Positions 1 to 11,691 of a stretch of DNA of 64,000 nt are shown one piece after another. A model generated the notes under the pieces. That model searched no databases. It saw only the letters and a program-made list of their open reading frames with translations, and was not told the origin of the DNA. The first letter of the stretch is position 1, and each line of letters opens with the position of its first letter. Origin of the DNA: Ianthella basta (taxonomy: Eukaryota; Porifera; Demospongiae; Verongiida; Ianthellidae); NCBI GenBank assembly GCA_964019415.1, contig OZ025890.1:2318913-2382912 (forward strand), read 5' to 3'. A program made the translations under genes and the position numbers.

Positions 1-182
1 TACCACTTCTTTCGGAACCCTTCGTCTCTGGAGGAGGAGAAGTCTGCTCTGAAGAGCCACAGCCCGTTCAGCTCCTTCACTAGTCGGTACTCGTTATCTT
101 GTGGATACAGCATACCGCTCGCACCAGCCAGAAGCAGCAATTGGGATAAGAAGAAATGAGCCCATTTTCCTCCGCCAGCCAT
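1..182 (-). CDS. GUSB: Beta-glucuronidase copy A, first exon, cut by window edge
   Basis: Read on the minus strand, this is exon 1 of a lysosomal beta-glucuronidase (glycoside hydrolase family 2). It starts at an ATG at 182-180, followed by a hydrophobic signal peptide (start MAGGGKWAHFF, leucine run, then [12 protein letters not shown]) and the first part of the sugar-binding domain ([20 protein letters not shown]). It closely matches the first exon of the complete gene at 31242, which is 198 bases long, so about 16 bases and all later exons lie outside the window. The reading frame is open, with no damage visible here. It lies about 690 bases downstream of PX-SH3 copy A on the same strand. 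Whether this copy is complete cannot be judged from this window. Confidence 0.85.
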   Translation of the reverse strand, partial: MAGGGKWAHFFLSQLLLLAGASGMLYPQDNEYRLVKELNGLWLFRADFSSSRDEGFRKKW

Positions 183-873
183 GTTGCTGGGGTGCACACA
201 TTTTTCGAGGGGACAAATTTTCCATTTCGCGTCCAATCCCCGAAATTTTGCACACTCGATTTTGAAGCAAGCAGTAAAAACGGCTCTTGCGGAATATCTC
301 ATTCTACTTGTCGTGGTTGGATTCCAGTCAGTCATGGCCCTGCCACTCGGCTTCATGAGCAATCGGCCCAAAGACCAACTTCTTAACCCAACAGCTCTCT
401 TTCTGCTCAAGTCCCATCACCCACACTGTCATCAAATTCAAGGCATGCATGGCAGGCCATGCATTGGCCAGTGACAATGGGAACGCCCACTATATTAATA
501 CTATACATACACAAGACACAGGAACGACATTGCTACAATTTTGTCTAAATGTGGAATCTGTGACATAATGTATGAATGGTCTTGCGCTCCAGACCCTCTG
601 CAGAGTGGGGTCTGGTAATACCAGACCTTCCGCATGCAGGGGGTCTGACGCATGGGACAAATTATATGAATACACACAGGGAATTCCTGTAAGGGTGTTT
701 GACAGAATAATACAATGACACCCGAAAATTAATGATAGTGATATTTATGTCATTTATGGGATATTTTAGATTGGGAAATGTGAGCATGGAAACTACTGAA
801 AGAAATTATAGAAGAAAGTCACTTAATTTATGTTGTAGATTAATACCTACATAACTATCATAATTGCATGCAG
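183..873. other. Spacer between PX-SH3 copy A and GUSB copy A
   Basis: No gene is visible. This stretch holds the upstream region of GUSB copy A and the 3' flank of PX-SH3 copy A. About 500 bases of it, from just inside the GUSB signal peptide to about position 635, are missing from the second copy of the unit, where GUSB exon 1 is joined directly to the sequence starting GGGGTCTGACGC. Short open frames here have no coding features. Confidence 0.6.
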
Positions 874-3800
874 TTAATTAATGGAACTCGATAAGTACTT
901 CGTGTGTTTCTCTTCTTCCATGTTTGCAGGTAGCAGTGGAGAAGACTGATTTGGTAAAGGGACTGAGCTCTTCCCTGTAACATCACCACCTTTCTCTTCA
1001 AATTCGTTGTGCTTCTCAGTGATGATCATGGATGCTTTCTGTACTGCATTTCCTCCATCTTTGCAGTACCTGTGACTCAGCTGACGTACCAATTCACTTC
1101 GTGGTGGAGGTGACCTTATCTGCTGGCACTTTCTCTTGGCAAAGCTATCCCTCAGCTCATCATCAGCCTGTGCAGAACAGAAAAGCATTTGTGGGTGCAT
1201 GAAGAAAATTGGAAGCTAAGTACGCTCAGGTGAGCATCATGTCTTGATTGTTTTGGACAGCACATGCATGGTGCTGTTCAAAGTGAGATAACAGAGATCA
1301 GGGTTAAGATCAACGTTAACGCTGAATGTTGAATGGTCATGTGACCCGAGATATGACGTCAACGTTCACCATAAACATTGATCTTAACCTCTCTATTAAG
1401 TCGCTGACTGAGCTATCATCTCACTTTGGCCTAGAACAGTACAATACATGATTGTGCTGTCCAAGCCCATCAAAACATGGTGCTCACCTGAGCGTACTTA
1501 AGCTCCCATTTTTACTTGGGCCCACATACATTTAAGTATCAGACAGTATTGTGAAGGCATGTAAGTTAAAATCATCTAACAAAATTCTTGCAACTTCAAT
1601 GTACCACTATACAAGTGCATGCAACATAGTTTTTTGCGTAGCCAGGCTGCCACTCTGTATGTAGACTACAAATTTAATAATGATCTGGTCATGTCTACAC
1701 AAGACTTAGTGCCACAGATGTGAATGGCATACCAAGGGCAATAGCTCACGATCATCTTCTTTCACTGCCTCAGCATCCTGAGGATCAATGGAGGAGAGGT
1801 ATGTCGCTGGAGCAAGACCCTCTCTACTAGCCACCCTGCATGCAGGAGCAGTACAAATGTGTATACAGGAAGTGTGCAGGTCAATGAACACATACACATG
1901 CATGTTGTTAATGTAAGGCATGCAGACCTTCCTTGCTCTATATTGCATGCAAGACATGTGTATATTCTAGCTGTGTGTGCATGCCATCCTCACCTGACAT
2001 GCCACCATCCCGAATAGCTCATATTAACCACCTTCACCTCAGCGTGTAAAGGAAGGTCTACCTCATCGGCTAGTGCAGCTGTGTACTTCTTCATTGCCCA
2101 AAACGTTGCATAGTTGGATGCTATAGAGAAAGCCATACCATATGCTACAAGATCTATAAAGCATTGATTGTGTTAACTTACAAATATATTGCTGTATATG
2201 CGCTATTTAAAAGTTTACTATAATAAACCATTCACTTGACTGGAAATGACAATCCATGCAGTGTGTATAGGCTAAACTTATGCATTCATTCAATATCAGA
2301 CGTCACGCTCGTGACGTCTATTTAGGAATGTGCCCAGTTCAAAATGGCGTCTCCTCGCTTAATGTATTAGCGCGCTTCGGCGAAACTAGCCGAACCGTGG
2401 CAAAGAAGAACAATTGAAGGCCGTGGATAAGCTTTTATCAAAGGGTTAAGGACCTCAATGTACCCAAAGTCAACCTGGAGTACATGTAAGAAGAAAGCGT
2501 CGCATGCCGCCGTTACCCCATTTTGTCTTTTCATATTCTTCTTCCCACTGAATTTTTGCGCGCTCCTAGCGCAAGACACAGGACATCTATGGACTTAATT
2601 CACATACCAGGACTTGCATACGTACCTGAAGGGTGAAGATCTAAGCTTCGGTGGCAATCCAATTCATACAGCGTTGGAGGGAGCGCGAAGTTTGTTGCTC
2701 CCGTGTATTAAACATACCCCAAGCCGCCATTTTGTTGCGTGCTACTGTATCAGACGTCACGTTCGTGACGTCTGGATACTCAGCGCGAGTATTAATCTGA
2801 TGGAGATACAGTCCTTTGGATATGCAAAAAGTGTACAAACTAGTGTATAAAAATTCCTTTAGAATTAAAAGGGATTTATGAATGGCTGGCAGAAAAAGCA
2901 TAGAAGCAAGCAAGAGTAACTCAACACCCTGATAAACCACATTTCTGTGAAGTTCGCTCTGCATTCCTAATTTCCTTGTAGCTGCATGTACCCAAATGTC
3001 CACCAGTTACATAGTCCCATGTAGCTACAATGAAATTAGGAATGCAGAGTGATCTTCACAGAAATGTGGTTTATCAGAGTGTTGAGTTACTCTTGCTTGT
3101 TTCTATGCTTTTTCTGCCAGCCATTCCTAAATCCCTTTTAATTCTAAAGGAATTTTTATACACTATCATAATTATAGTTCCACTGTACAAGTGGATGTCG
3201 GTATATAGCTATACCATTTAGAACAGACTCTCACCATCTTCTTCACCAGCTGGAGTTTCTTCTTTATCAGAGGTTTGTGTCACAGACTCTTCGAACTCTC
3301 CCTCTAGGGGTTTGAGGAAGGAGGAAGGGACCCAGCCCAGCTTGCTGTCCTTGACGGCCAACCACCAACCTATTACAGTGAAGCATTTAAAACAAAATTA
3401 CATAATTATACAATTATAATTACGTCTTGTGTTGTTCACACTGCATGCATGCGTGTGTATCCTTTTAGTATTGTAAATTTAGGATGAACTATACAGATCA
3501 CTCGGGGTAGCATATATCTCTATACTTTGTGTGTACGTGACTCCATCAAGAGTAGGCTAGTTATAATTAATGGCTGGCTGTTCAATACACAGTCTCACTC
3601 ACCGTCTTCTTCCTTATCAAGGACCATCACCTCTGCTCCTTCCTCAAAGGAGAGCTGGTTGGGGTCAGCAGTCTCATAGCCTGCAATGCTTACATAGCTG
3701 AGCCTCCTGGCTGCATGTGCACTGCTTCTCCACACCTCAAGCTCAGGGTCATCAATGAAGTCCTCTGTGTCTCCTGTGAGCTTCTGGAGGTAGCTTTTGG

Positions 3801-6800
3801 GCACCCAGCCTGTTAGTTTTACATCCTTGGACACATACCACCAATCTGTAGGATAGTACGTATGTGCATGGAATATGTATACATGACAAAAGACAGCTGT
3901 CGTGACTACAAATATGACACGTCAACCATCTGTTGATGGTGAAATAATATTGAACTTGGAATGCATACTTCATGTACACACTGTTGCACTCACCTGAGGA
4001 ATCCTTGGAAAGGACTGACACTGTGTCTCCAACTTTAACTGTAAGTTGCTCTTCAGAAGTGGCAGTGAAGTCTACCGTGACCTGATACTCTTCAAACATT
4101 GATCCTGCATGGTGCATGGCAATACTACAATACAATATATATATGTAGTCACACTTTCACATGTACACAATATGTGCACTTGTGCACCACACCGGCCCTC
4201 AAATGTACACATGCATGCACACAAATGTGCTTGTGTAGCAATTGCCCATTTAGGGATGAACCAGCAGAATTAAGACCGCAAGACTGGTGGGCCTGTTGGC
4301 AATGGAGACACCAGTCCAGCCTTGTCTCCCCAGTTGCATGGTCCCTCAGCGCAGTAGGGATACTCATCTACGGGCTTGCATGAGATGACAAAATGTTACA
4401 GGTGGCATCAGAATATCTGTCCTGGACTCCTAGCCATAAAATTCACCACCTAGCTGTACATTCAGTAATTTCAAGGTGGCTAGCATACCGTACTGATCGG
4501 TTGTTAAGCGCATGCGCTTATAGCTCTGGCAGGAAGAAAATATGCGCTTAACAAACGAATGGTTCAAGAAATTATAATGATATGCAAACGTCATATTAAG
4601 ATGGCTTCCGCGTAGCGCAGTAAGTGATATCCCATTCAAGCGTTATTTTTATTAGCTTATAGTCATTATTACACTTTAGGCAAGTGGCTAGGTTACCAGG
4701 GAGTCCCTTTGTGCGCCTAATAGAAGGGGTGAACCCCTGAAATCACTATGCGCCTAACAATTAGTGAAAATCTAGTAAAGAAATATGCGCTTAACAGAGA
4801 TTATGCGCTTATAAGGGGGTGCGCTTAACAACCGATCAGTACGGTATGCTACACGTTCATCACTAAACACTGGGAAGCGTGCTAGCACCAAAGAGGAACA
4901 ATTACACTAGTTCACACAGACAGATGATAACAGCTAGTGGACACACCAAATATGATCACACACACACCAGAACACATACACACGGTCACCAGAACGCAGA
5001 CACCCACCCACACCCACATTCTCAAATGCACACTCACATGAACACACATACACATACGTACACACACATGTACTATCTTCCAGGCACCCACATACACACA
5101 TACACACATACACACATACACTCAGTGTACTAATACAGACAGTAAACTAGTTTGTAACTCTGTTTTATAATTATGGGCGGTGTATGTCTTTGTGGTAGCT
5201 AGGAGACACTCTACTGACACTTTGATGCAGTGCTGTAAACATATTCCTATAATATAGCAGTAACTTGACCTATTGAGTGGCTTGGTTCCCATGACACCAG
5301 CATGACAAACACATTCACACACTTACTTTCCCATGTAGACATATATACAGTACTAACAACTGAGTCTCACACTATGCAAGAGGCAGCTGTCTCCATGGTT
5401 GTGCTGAGCAACTGGTCAGCTGCAGCAAACTATTCAAGAATATAGTGGCCTATAAACAGTTTTACTTCCTACACAAACTTTATCAGGTGCCATTCATGCT
5501 ACAAATATCTATATCTGTGAGAATCACATGCACAGTGTCATATACTTGAGAGTGTGGTAGCTCTCCCTACCTATCCAGGTAAGGATATATGTTGGTACAT
5601 GCATGTTCAGACTTCCCCGTATTCATTAAACAATGGTATTGTACGTAGTAACGAAATCCCAATTGCAACAATTATAGGCTTACATAGCCAAATATTTTAT
5701 ATAGACCACATTATATATGCTGCGGTAATATATAATATTACCTACCAGCAGGAATTCCTTGTGGATGCAGTGATGGTGACCGACTGATTGTGAGCCTGTG
5801 AGCATGCAGAAAGCACATGCACATTGCAAATAGTAGCATACATTACTATAGCTTGCTAGCGTGCAAACTTCATACAGTTTTTATAATATTAGGCTAATCT
5901 CTATACTTGCATGTACATAATTGTATTTGATGTGCATGCATGTATTATAATTATAACATGCATTCATGACCACACACAACATGCAGGCCTTAATGTACTA
6001 GGAGGCCTAGGATATACATAAAATGATAAGGAGAGGTCGATCATATAATATATTCTTACCCCAGCTTCTGTTCATCCCCAGGTTGGCTTTTGAAGAACTG
6101 CAGCACGAAATGAGACCGTGAGAGGTGGGGACCCAGCTTCAGCAGAATAGTCTGACAGTAGTGGTTGATGGTTCTGAGGCGAGATTCAAGGTACTTTGTG
6201 GAAAAGTTCCATCCAAAGAGTTGCAGCACTTTGTCAGCAGCTGGGAGTGAAGGGATGCAGCGATCTACATGGTGGTACTTTCCAGCCTCGTGGGGGAACA
6301 TGGTCAAAAGGGTTCTCTGAGAGAGAGAAGAAAAGAAAACATGGAAGATTATGTCTCATCATGCAAGCATTTCCATAACCATTATATGCATATACGTACT
6401 TGATGAAATGAACAATTAAGAGTCATGTAATGCCATGCAGTTCTTGGTTATATTGGCTCTCATGACTTTGTATATCATTTGGTTGACATAATCATAACTG
6501 CACTTTTGGGCATGCATGCAGACTATTGATTATGTCTACACTACGTGCACTAGTGTACATTTGCAGGCATGTTGCAGTTGTTCGAAGCATGCATGATTAC
6601 TAATTGTAGTCTATAACTCTACCTGCATGCACGACATGCACAATTGCAACGCTAATGCAGGGCCAGCATGCATATATATACATAATCACCATTAGGCCGT
6701 GTGCGATGAAGGTATAATTATTATACTCACCTGAAATGCAAAGAAGTCAGCATACCTCCTGTGTATCTCAAACCTGGTCTGGTCACTCCAGCATATTTCA

Positions 6801-9128
6801 ATCACGAAGTATGATTTGCGCTGAAAAGCTGTCCTCAGACACGTGTAGGGTCGTGAGAGAGAAAGGCCTGGATGATGATTCTACACATGTAAAATATAGT
6901 CATATAATGTCATTGATGCTATATATAGCTGCATACTTGCACTAGCTTGTTTCAGTATAAGATAAGATATGCCTTCAAAAAACTTGCCACATACAATCGG
7001 TACAGATCATACAGTTGTCAATATAGGCTGCTGCTGCTTGCATGTTTGAAGTCATGCAGGGTGCTGTGCATACATGGGCCTCAAGGCGAATGGCAGCAAT
7101 TACAAGGAAACCTGTCGTTAGGTATGCAAACCTACAGTGACACATACAGAATACTAACTATCTGAGGGTACACCCCCCTCCAAATTCATATGTACATACA
7201 TGCATGCAGTCTGCAATCTTTCATGATCAAGCAGAACTATTTCAAGCCATATATCTTTTACAATATAGTTAGGGTATATCGGTGTCTGTTGGAGCAATTC
7301 GCCGCTCCAGCTGCAACTGCACGTATTTATAAGCCTATACCATATAAGGCAACCTTGCATCCCCATTCTGTACCTCAGTCATTATGGAAATCAAATGAGG
7401 GCCTTTCACTGTCAAGCTGAAAAAGCATAGAAACAAGCTACTCAACACTATGATATATCTGTGGAGTTCATTTGACATTTCTCATTCCCTTGTACATGGA
7501 AATAGCAAGTTAATCATACGTGCACATTTTGGATCAATGTACAAGGGAATTAAGAATGTCAAATTAATGAACTCCACAAAATGAAGTATATCATAGTGTT
7601 CAGTCCACCCACCCACATGCACACCACACACACATGTACCATGCTAGTCTGCACACCCTACCATACTCCTACACACACTCTGCTTGCGTTATTCTACATC
7701 CCACACGCCTTGATCTACTCTTCCCCTACACTTCCCTATTCCACCCTTCCTCACACCTCCACACCACCACACTCCATAGCCTCACATTCCATCTCCACAC
7801 ACTACACGTCACCCTGTAGCTACATCTCTCTCCATCACAATTCCTCACCATCCACTGCCTCAGAGGCATAGGGGTATCTAGGGGTAAATTAAATTTAGAT
7901 TCAGTTGTACTAGAGCTATTGAATAGTATGCATTGTGAAGTACAGAATATTAATGTGTGAAACTGTATAAATTTGCAATGCGTGTACTTCCTGGGTCATC
8001 TACATGTACGTGACCCATGGCCACATACCTAGGCCTCTTACTGCTGCAACTCAGTTATCTGCGACCACAGTGTAGTCACATGCATAGTCTTAATGTCAGC
8101 TCCAAAGGGTATCAAATAGTGTCCATTCATTATCCAAAAGAATGCTGCAGCACTCTAATGAAGGGGTGCTGAAAGTGCTCATTTTCGCAGTATGGTATGT
8201 CTAGCTCCCTCCAACAATGCAATATGTACTACATGACGTCTCCCTCTGTCCCTGAAAGGAGATTCCCATGTGGGTTGGTCGGCTCAATATAATATGTGTA
8301 CTGTGACAGTGTGCATTCAGCAATGGACATGTGTTGCAACACAATCACATTACACAGTTAAGTGCATTGTTGATTTACTAGTGTGGGATAGCCCACCCAT
8401 TAATGGCCGGTTACTACATAATATAGAGATGAAGTAATCTTATGTCATTATCAACAGTAGACTACGCTGCAGGCAGTGACTCAACTCTTTCCCACATCAA
8501 AACAGTTGCAGCAATTGTAACCACAGTGACTCAGTATACACTTGGTCAGGGTGGGTGGGTGGGTGGGACTAGCTGAGTCTGTGTGGTTACATGCAAACTT
8601 TCACTTGCAAACAGTGAATAGTTACCATGTGTATATATGTATAACTTTTGCAGGACTAGTTAGCAGACACTTGCAGTAAAACACAAAATCCCCCTTCTGC
8701 TGTTAGACGTTAGGATACAAGGGCTTCGAATCACAGAAAGTTACAAAAACATACAAGGCAAGATGTAGTTGCAGACTATAAGTCCTACAAAATTTGTACC
8801 CATTGGATAAATATGTCCATGGAATGCAAGTAGAGCTATGTGAATCCACGCACTACCAAGTGCTGCCATACAAAGGACACCGGGCCGAGTTTTCCAGTAT
8901 ATTCTACCTGATCCCTGGAAAGTGGTCTGGCTACGTGCAACTAGCAACTGTGTGCGCTTGGCCATTGCAGATGTCACCTCGGGAGGAATCTATATATATA
9001 ATTATACTGTAACTCACTGACGTCGACGACCTTCTCCGTCCGGACACTGGAGTTAGTTCTTTCCTGCACCCAATAACGTGCACGTTTGTGATCCAAATGT
9101 CACGTACTGCTGTTGCCTTCTGGGCCAT
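874..9128 (-). CDS. PX + triple-SH3 adaptor, copy A (p47phox/Tks-like)
   Basis: Ten exons (minus strand, 5' to 3'): 9018-9128, 6731-6820, 6060-6316, 5746-5795, 3994-4104, 3603-3845, 3235-3369, 1994-2120, 1733-1835, 874-1167. All have GT-AG junctions and consistent phase, giving 506 residues. A PX domain (about 8-150) carries the phosphoinositide-type motif RRYADFFAF and the PxxP-like CIPSLP. Three SH3 domains follow (about 174-228, 253-312, 338-397), with WWYV..GWVPKSYL, WWLA..GWVPSSFL and WWHV..GLAPATYL. The last exon begins with a basic QQIRSPPPRSELVRQLSHRY segment resembling the autoinhibitory region of p47phox; vertebrate p47phox has two SH3 domains, Tks4/Tks5 four or five. Expected role: cytosolic scaffold recruited to membranes to organise NADPH oxidase or podosome-like complexes. 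The start is the ATG matching copies B and C; an upstream in-frame GTG was not used. Confidence 0.85.
1212..1506. repeat. Foldback repeat in last intron of copy A
   Basis: The arms GTACGCTCAGGTGAGCATCA near 1221 and its near-complement ending near 1500 (GGTGCTCACCTGAGCGTAC) face each other, so the whole segment can fold into a long hairpin. A second, inner inverted pair (GGTTAAGATCAACGTTA / AACATTGATCTTAACC) is present here but missing from the corresponding place in copy B (about 13515-13715), so the inner part was gained in A or lost in B. It behaves like a small non-autonomous inverted-repeat element inside the intron between exons 9 and 10. Confidence 0.6.
2296..3168. mobile_element. Foldback insertion present only in copy A
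   Basis: Copy B reads straight through CATTCAATATCATAATTATAG at about 14510; copy A has about 870 extra bases at the same place, flanked by a possible 5-base duplication TATCA. The insert contains two 20-base near-identical palindromes (GACGTCACG..CGTGACGTC, at about 2299 and 2754) and, at 2842-3164, a large inverted repeat with arms of about 150 bases (outer ends AGTGTATAAAAATTCC and its complement). No transposase is visible. It is probably two nested non-autonomous foldback elements, inserted in the intron between exons 7 and 8 after the duplication, unless precisely lost from B. Confidence 0.65.
4488..4844. mobile_element. TA-flanked inverted-repeat element (family 1), in copy A
   Basis: The termini are CCGTACTGATCGGTTGTTAA and its complement TTAACAACCGATCAGTACGG, bounded on each side by TA, the hallmark of Tc1/mariner-type insertion. 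The interior has no open frame but repeats the motif ATGCGC(T/C)TAA(C/T) several times on both sides, so it can form multiple hairpins. It lies in the intron between exons 4 and 5 of PX-SH3 copy A. Related copies are at 9273-9640 and 20802-24612, with a truncated one at 16030-16112. Confidence 0.8.
4955..5120. repeat. Imperfect CA-rich microsatellite
   Basis: A degenerate run of CACA/CATACACA motifs lies inside an intron of copy A. The same block, slightly shorter, recurs at about 16225-16375 in copy B. The open frames through it are low-complexity artefacts. Confidence 0.7.
7444..7600. repeat. Inverted repeat in intron 1 of copy A
   Basis: The arms AACACTATGATATATCTGTG and GAAGTATATCATAGTGTT, together with matching inner parts (TTCCCTTGTACAT / ATGTACAAGGGAATT), form a roughly 157-base foldback. 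An almost identical copy sits at 18954-19110 in unit 2, so it predates the duplication. It may be a small MITE; no coding capacity is seen. Confidence 0.65.
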
Positions 9129-9272
9129 GGCCTTAACCACTTCCTTGTTGCAACCGACTGCGCTTCAGGAATAGGCCGTGCAGGTGCAGCAGAATGATTT
9201 TAAGGCGTGCACGATAGATCGGTAGCCAGTGGACTGCCAGTCAAGCGTGACGTGCATTGGCATATAATTATA

Positions 9273-9640
9273 CCGTACTGATTGGTTGTTAAGCGCGTGC
9301 GCTTATAGCTATGGCAGGAAGAAAATATGCGCCTAATAAAGGATATGCGCTTAAACAAACGAATGGTTCAAGAAATTCTAATGATATGCAAACGTCATAT
9401 TAAGATGGCCGCCGCGTAGCGCAGTAAGTGAGTTCTCATTCAAGCGTTATTTTTACTAGCTTATAGTCATTATTACACTTTAGGCAAGTGGCTAGGTTAC
9501 CAGGTAGTCCTTTTATGCGCCTAATAGAAGGGGTGAACTCCTGAAATCAATATACGCCTAACAGTTAGGGGAAAGAAATGTGCGCTTAGCAGAGGTTATG
9601 CGCTTGTAATGGGGATGCGCTTAACAACCGAACAGTACGG
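9273..9640. mobile_element. TA-flanked inverted-repeat element (family 1), upstream of copy A
   Basis: This is the same family as 4488-4844, with termini CCGTACTGATTGGTTGTTAA and TTAACAACCGAACAGTACGG and a TA on both sides. It contains the internal block AAGATGGCCGCCGCGTAGCG and repeated TGCGCTTAA/TGCGCCTAA motifs. It sits about 150 bases upstream of the start codon of PX-SH3 copy A, so it may overlap the promoter. Its twin in unit 2 is split by a retrotransposon. Confidence 0.8.
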
Positions 9641-10623
9641 TATTTTCGGAAGCATGCATGCGTGCACGTATATATGGTGGAGCTCGATCGGATGACTGCA
9701 GGACTGGTATAGCACTTTGTAGGCCGTCAAGGAAGTAGCGGCCAACAGTAAAGCTACTGTTGCCAGAAGCCTAAGACATAATTATGCATGCATGCATAAT
9801 TCAGCCGCAGACTGCATCGCGCACCAGAGCGTATTAATATCTATTTGAAGGGTTAAAGTGATCTCTCCATACAACATATAACATATCCACATACAGCAGC
9901 AGATGAAACTGGAGCTAATTTTGTTTTCAACATGTACAGACACCGTGAGCTGTACTAAATGCTTCGCGGAGGTGAGATGGGTAGAAGGCCAGGCATGCGG
10001 GGGATCTTGTACTCTTCAATCTGTCACCAAATGAACAATATGCAATTTCACGGCTCATTGAAAGGAATTCGAACTCCCATGCATGCATTTGTGATTGCTG
10101 TGGCACAAAATGTGTGATCTGGCTTCACATATCCCATAGTAGTGAGATAGTGATGGCAGTAGCTATAACCTATAGCTAGTGATGAAGACAGCACACATGT
10201 ACAACTATAATATTATATTAATACCCTAGACTATGTATACATATACAGTAGTAAAATATATTTTGCTGGTTTTAACATAAAAAGCTAACAGAATTATATT
10301 AAGCGGTGTGCATATACACCACATAGCTGATCCTTCTGCATGCGTTGTACATTATACAGAGTGCATCAGATTGTTCCATACCTGATGACTAGCTGTGTAT
10401 AGGTATGTAGTTTCAGCAGCTCCTTGACTGCATGCATGCCAGCTACATCAGTGTTACCAGAAAGACCTGACTGTGAAGTATTTGAAAGGATGAATCAAGC
10501 ACAGTGTATACACAGCAGAGTATAGCAATGTAGCCAATCTAAATGTTGGCTGCAGTATATAAGTATCAGAGCAGAGCTTTTCTCGGTCTGCATATAGCAA
10601 TCTCTATAGAGTTAGTATCCACT
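9641..10623. other. Intergenic region between copy A and DCXR1
   Basis: No gene is recognised. The sequence is AT-rich and studded with GCATGCATGC-type palindromic words. About 9960-10550 matches 24790-25370 in unit 2. A segment of about 140 bases (roughly 9695-9840) is absent from unit 2. The unit-1 similarity ends shortly before DCXR1. Confidence 0.55.
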
Positions 10624-11382
10624 TCAACACGCATGAAAGCCTCCATCCACAGGCAACTTGGTGCAGTTGATCATTGCACTCTTGTCACTGAGGAGGAAGA
10701 GAATGGCATTGACTACATCTTCAACTTCAGCAAACTTTCCCATCGGAATCTTGCTCAGCATGTCGCCTGCCTTCTTTGGATCAGACCAGGCCTTCTTCCC
10801 CATATCCGTCATTACCACTGTTGGGTGCACTGTGTTGACTCTCACACCATGTGCACCCAGCTCCAGCCCCATCACTGCAGAAAGCATATCCAGAGCACCT
10901 TTGGAAGCACAATAAACCGTGTGGTTGGGCAGAGCACAGATGGATGACTGGCTGGATATGTTCACAATGGAGCCGCCTTGACCCCTCTCCACCATGCCCT
11001 TGGCCACCACCTGTGAGACGAAGAGGACAGCCTTCACGTTGATGTCCATGACGTACTCAAACGCATCCTGGGTCACATCCAGGAACGACTGCAGCTCAGT
11101 GACACCAGCATTGTTCACCAAGAGGTGAATAGGCCCCAGCGATTGAGCTACCTCCAGGGTCTCGTCCAACTTGCGCAGATCCACGCACAGTGCTGTGATG
11201 CCAGGCAGCTCCGAGCTCAGCGAATCCAAATCTGACTGGGTTCGGCTCAAAGCCACCACCTCCACACCACACTCCACAAGGGCCTTGACCGTTTCCCTCC
11301 CAATCCCCTTCCCCGCTCCCGTGACTAGAGCCCGCTTGCCTGAAAAGTCGAATAGAGCTCGAGCGACGTCGACTGCAGCCAT
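10624..11382 (-). CDS. DCXR: Dicarbonyl/L-xylulose reductase, copy 1, intronless
   Basis: This is a short-chain dehydrogenase of 252 residues encoded in one uninterrupted exon. The start chosen is ATG at 11382 ([20 protein letters not shown]), because homologues are about 245 residues; the frame stays open 21 codons further upstream. Visible motifs are the NADP-binding TGAGKGIGR (about 23-31), VNNAG, the catalytic Ser in NISSQ, YCASK with catalytic Tyr and Lys, and the characteristic end [10 protein letters not shown]. The family reduces L-xylulose to xylitol, and alpha-dicarbonyls, with NADPH in the glucuronate/uronate pathway. The last 419 bases are almost identical to DCXR2 at 29988 on the opposite strand, while the first part is much more diverged, which suggests gene conversion. 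It lies just upstream (on the minus strand) of PX-SH3 copy A. Confidence 0.92.
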   Translation of the reverse strand: MAAVDVARALFDFSGKRALVTGAGKGIGRETVKALVECGVEVVALSRTQSDLDSLSSELPGITALCVDLRKLDETLEVAQSLGPIHLLVNNAGVTELQSFLDVTQDAFEYVMDINVKAVLFVSQVVAKGMVERGQGGSIVNISSQSSICALPNHTVYCASKGALDMLSAVMGLELGAHGVRVNTVHPTVVMTDMGKKAWSDPKKAGDMLSKIPMGKFAEVEDVVNAILFLLSDKSAMINCTKLPVDGGFHAC

Positions 11383-11691
11383 GTTCGTCCAGCTAGATGT
11401 AATTACAGGGGATCGAACCCTGCATGCCAGTACATTACAGGCCATGCACTCAATGCAAATCGACGCAGGGACACACGCATACGTGTATTGCCTGTGCTAA
11501 TACACAGCCACAGACCTACAATAAGCTAAGTGTGCCATTAATATCCAATTGAAGTTTGATGCAACTATAATAATTATACAATCGTTAAAATGACTTCAAT
11601 TGTACAACATGTTGAATAAATAATTATACATTTCACAGCAGCTACATGCGATCATCTGATGCAAGATAGAAACATCAATAATGGACAATAG
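11383..11691. other. Spacer between DCXR1 and the ABC exon
   Basis: This holds the 5' flank of DCXR1 and the 3' flank of the ABC exon. It contains a minus-strand sequence with a perfect five-pair T-arm-like hairpin (GGTTCGATCCCC), possibly a decayed tRNA-derived SINE; see the rejected list. Nothing else is seen. Confidence 0.5.

Larger units (their letters stand above)
640..10560. repeat. Tandem segmental duplication, unit 1
   Basis: This stretch is nearly identical, over exons and introns alike, to about 12945-25385. Examples are the intron block at 7580-8650 against 19090-20170, and 9960-10550 against 24790-25370. Unit 1 carries PX-SH3 copy A. High identity in introns means the duplication is recent. 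Differences are discrete indels and mobile elements, listed separately. Boundaries are approximate: similarity to unit 2 fades just after the GGCTGCAGT at about 10550. Confidence 0.85.

Noticed and set aside
7581-7871. 96-codon His/Thr/Ser-rich frame (repeated at 19091-19381)
   Set aside because: It comes from a pyrimidine-rich CACA/CTTCC intron stretch; it lies inside intron 1 of both copies and has no known domain.
10543-10947. Plus-strand frames opposite DCXR1 (also 30498-30791 opposite DCXR2)
   Set aside because: They are antisense shadows; the same shadow appears for both paralogues because the coding strands are nearly identical.
11395-11435. tRNA-like T-arm (GGTTCGATCCCC in a perfect stem) on the minus strand just upstream of DCXR1
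   Set aside because: No matching acceptor stem, D-arm or anticodon arm is found at proper spacing; at most a B-box relic of a tRNA-derived SINE.
10624-11445. Longer DCXR1 starting at 11445 (273 residues)
   Set aside because: The extra 21 residues are not shared with DCXR2 and exceed the usual family length; the downstream ATG in [10 protein letters not shown] fits better.
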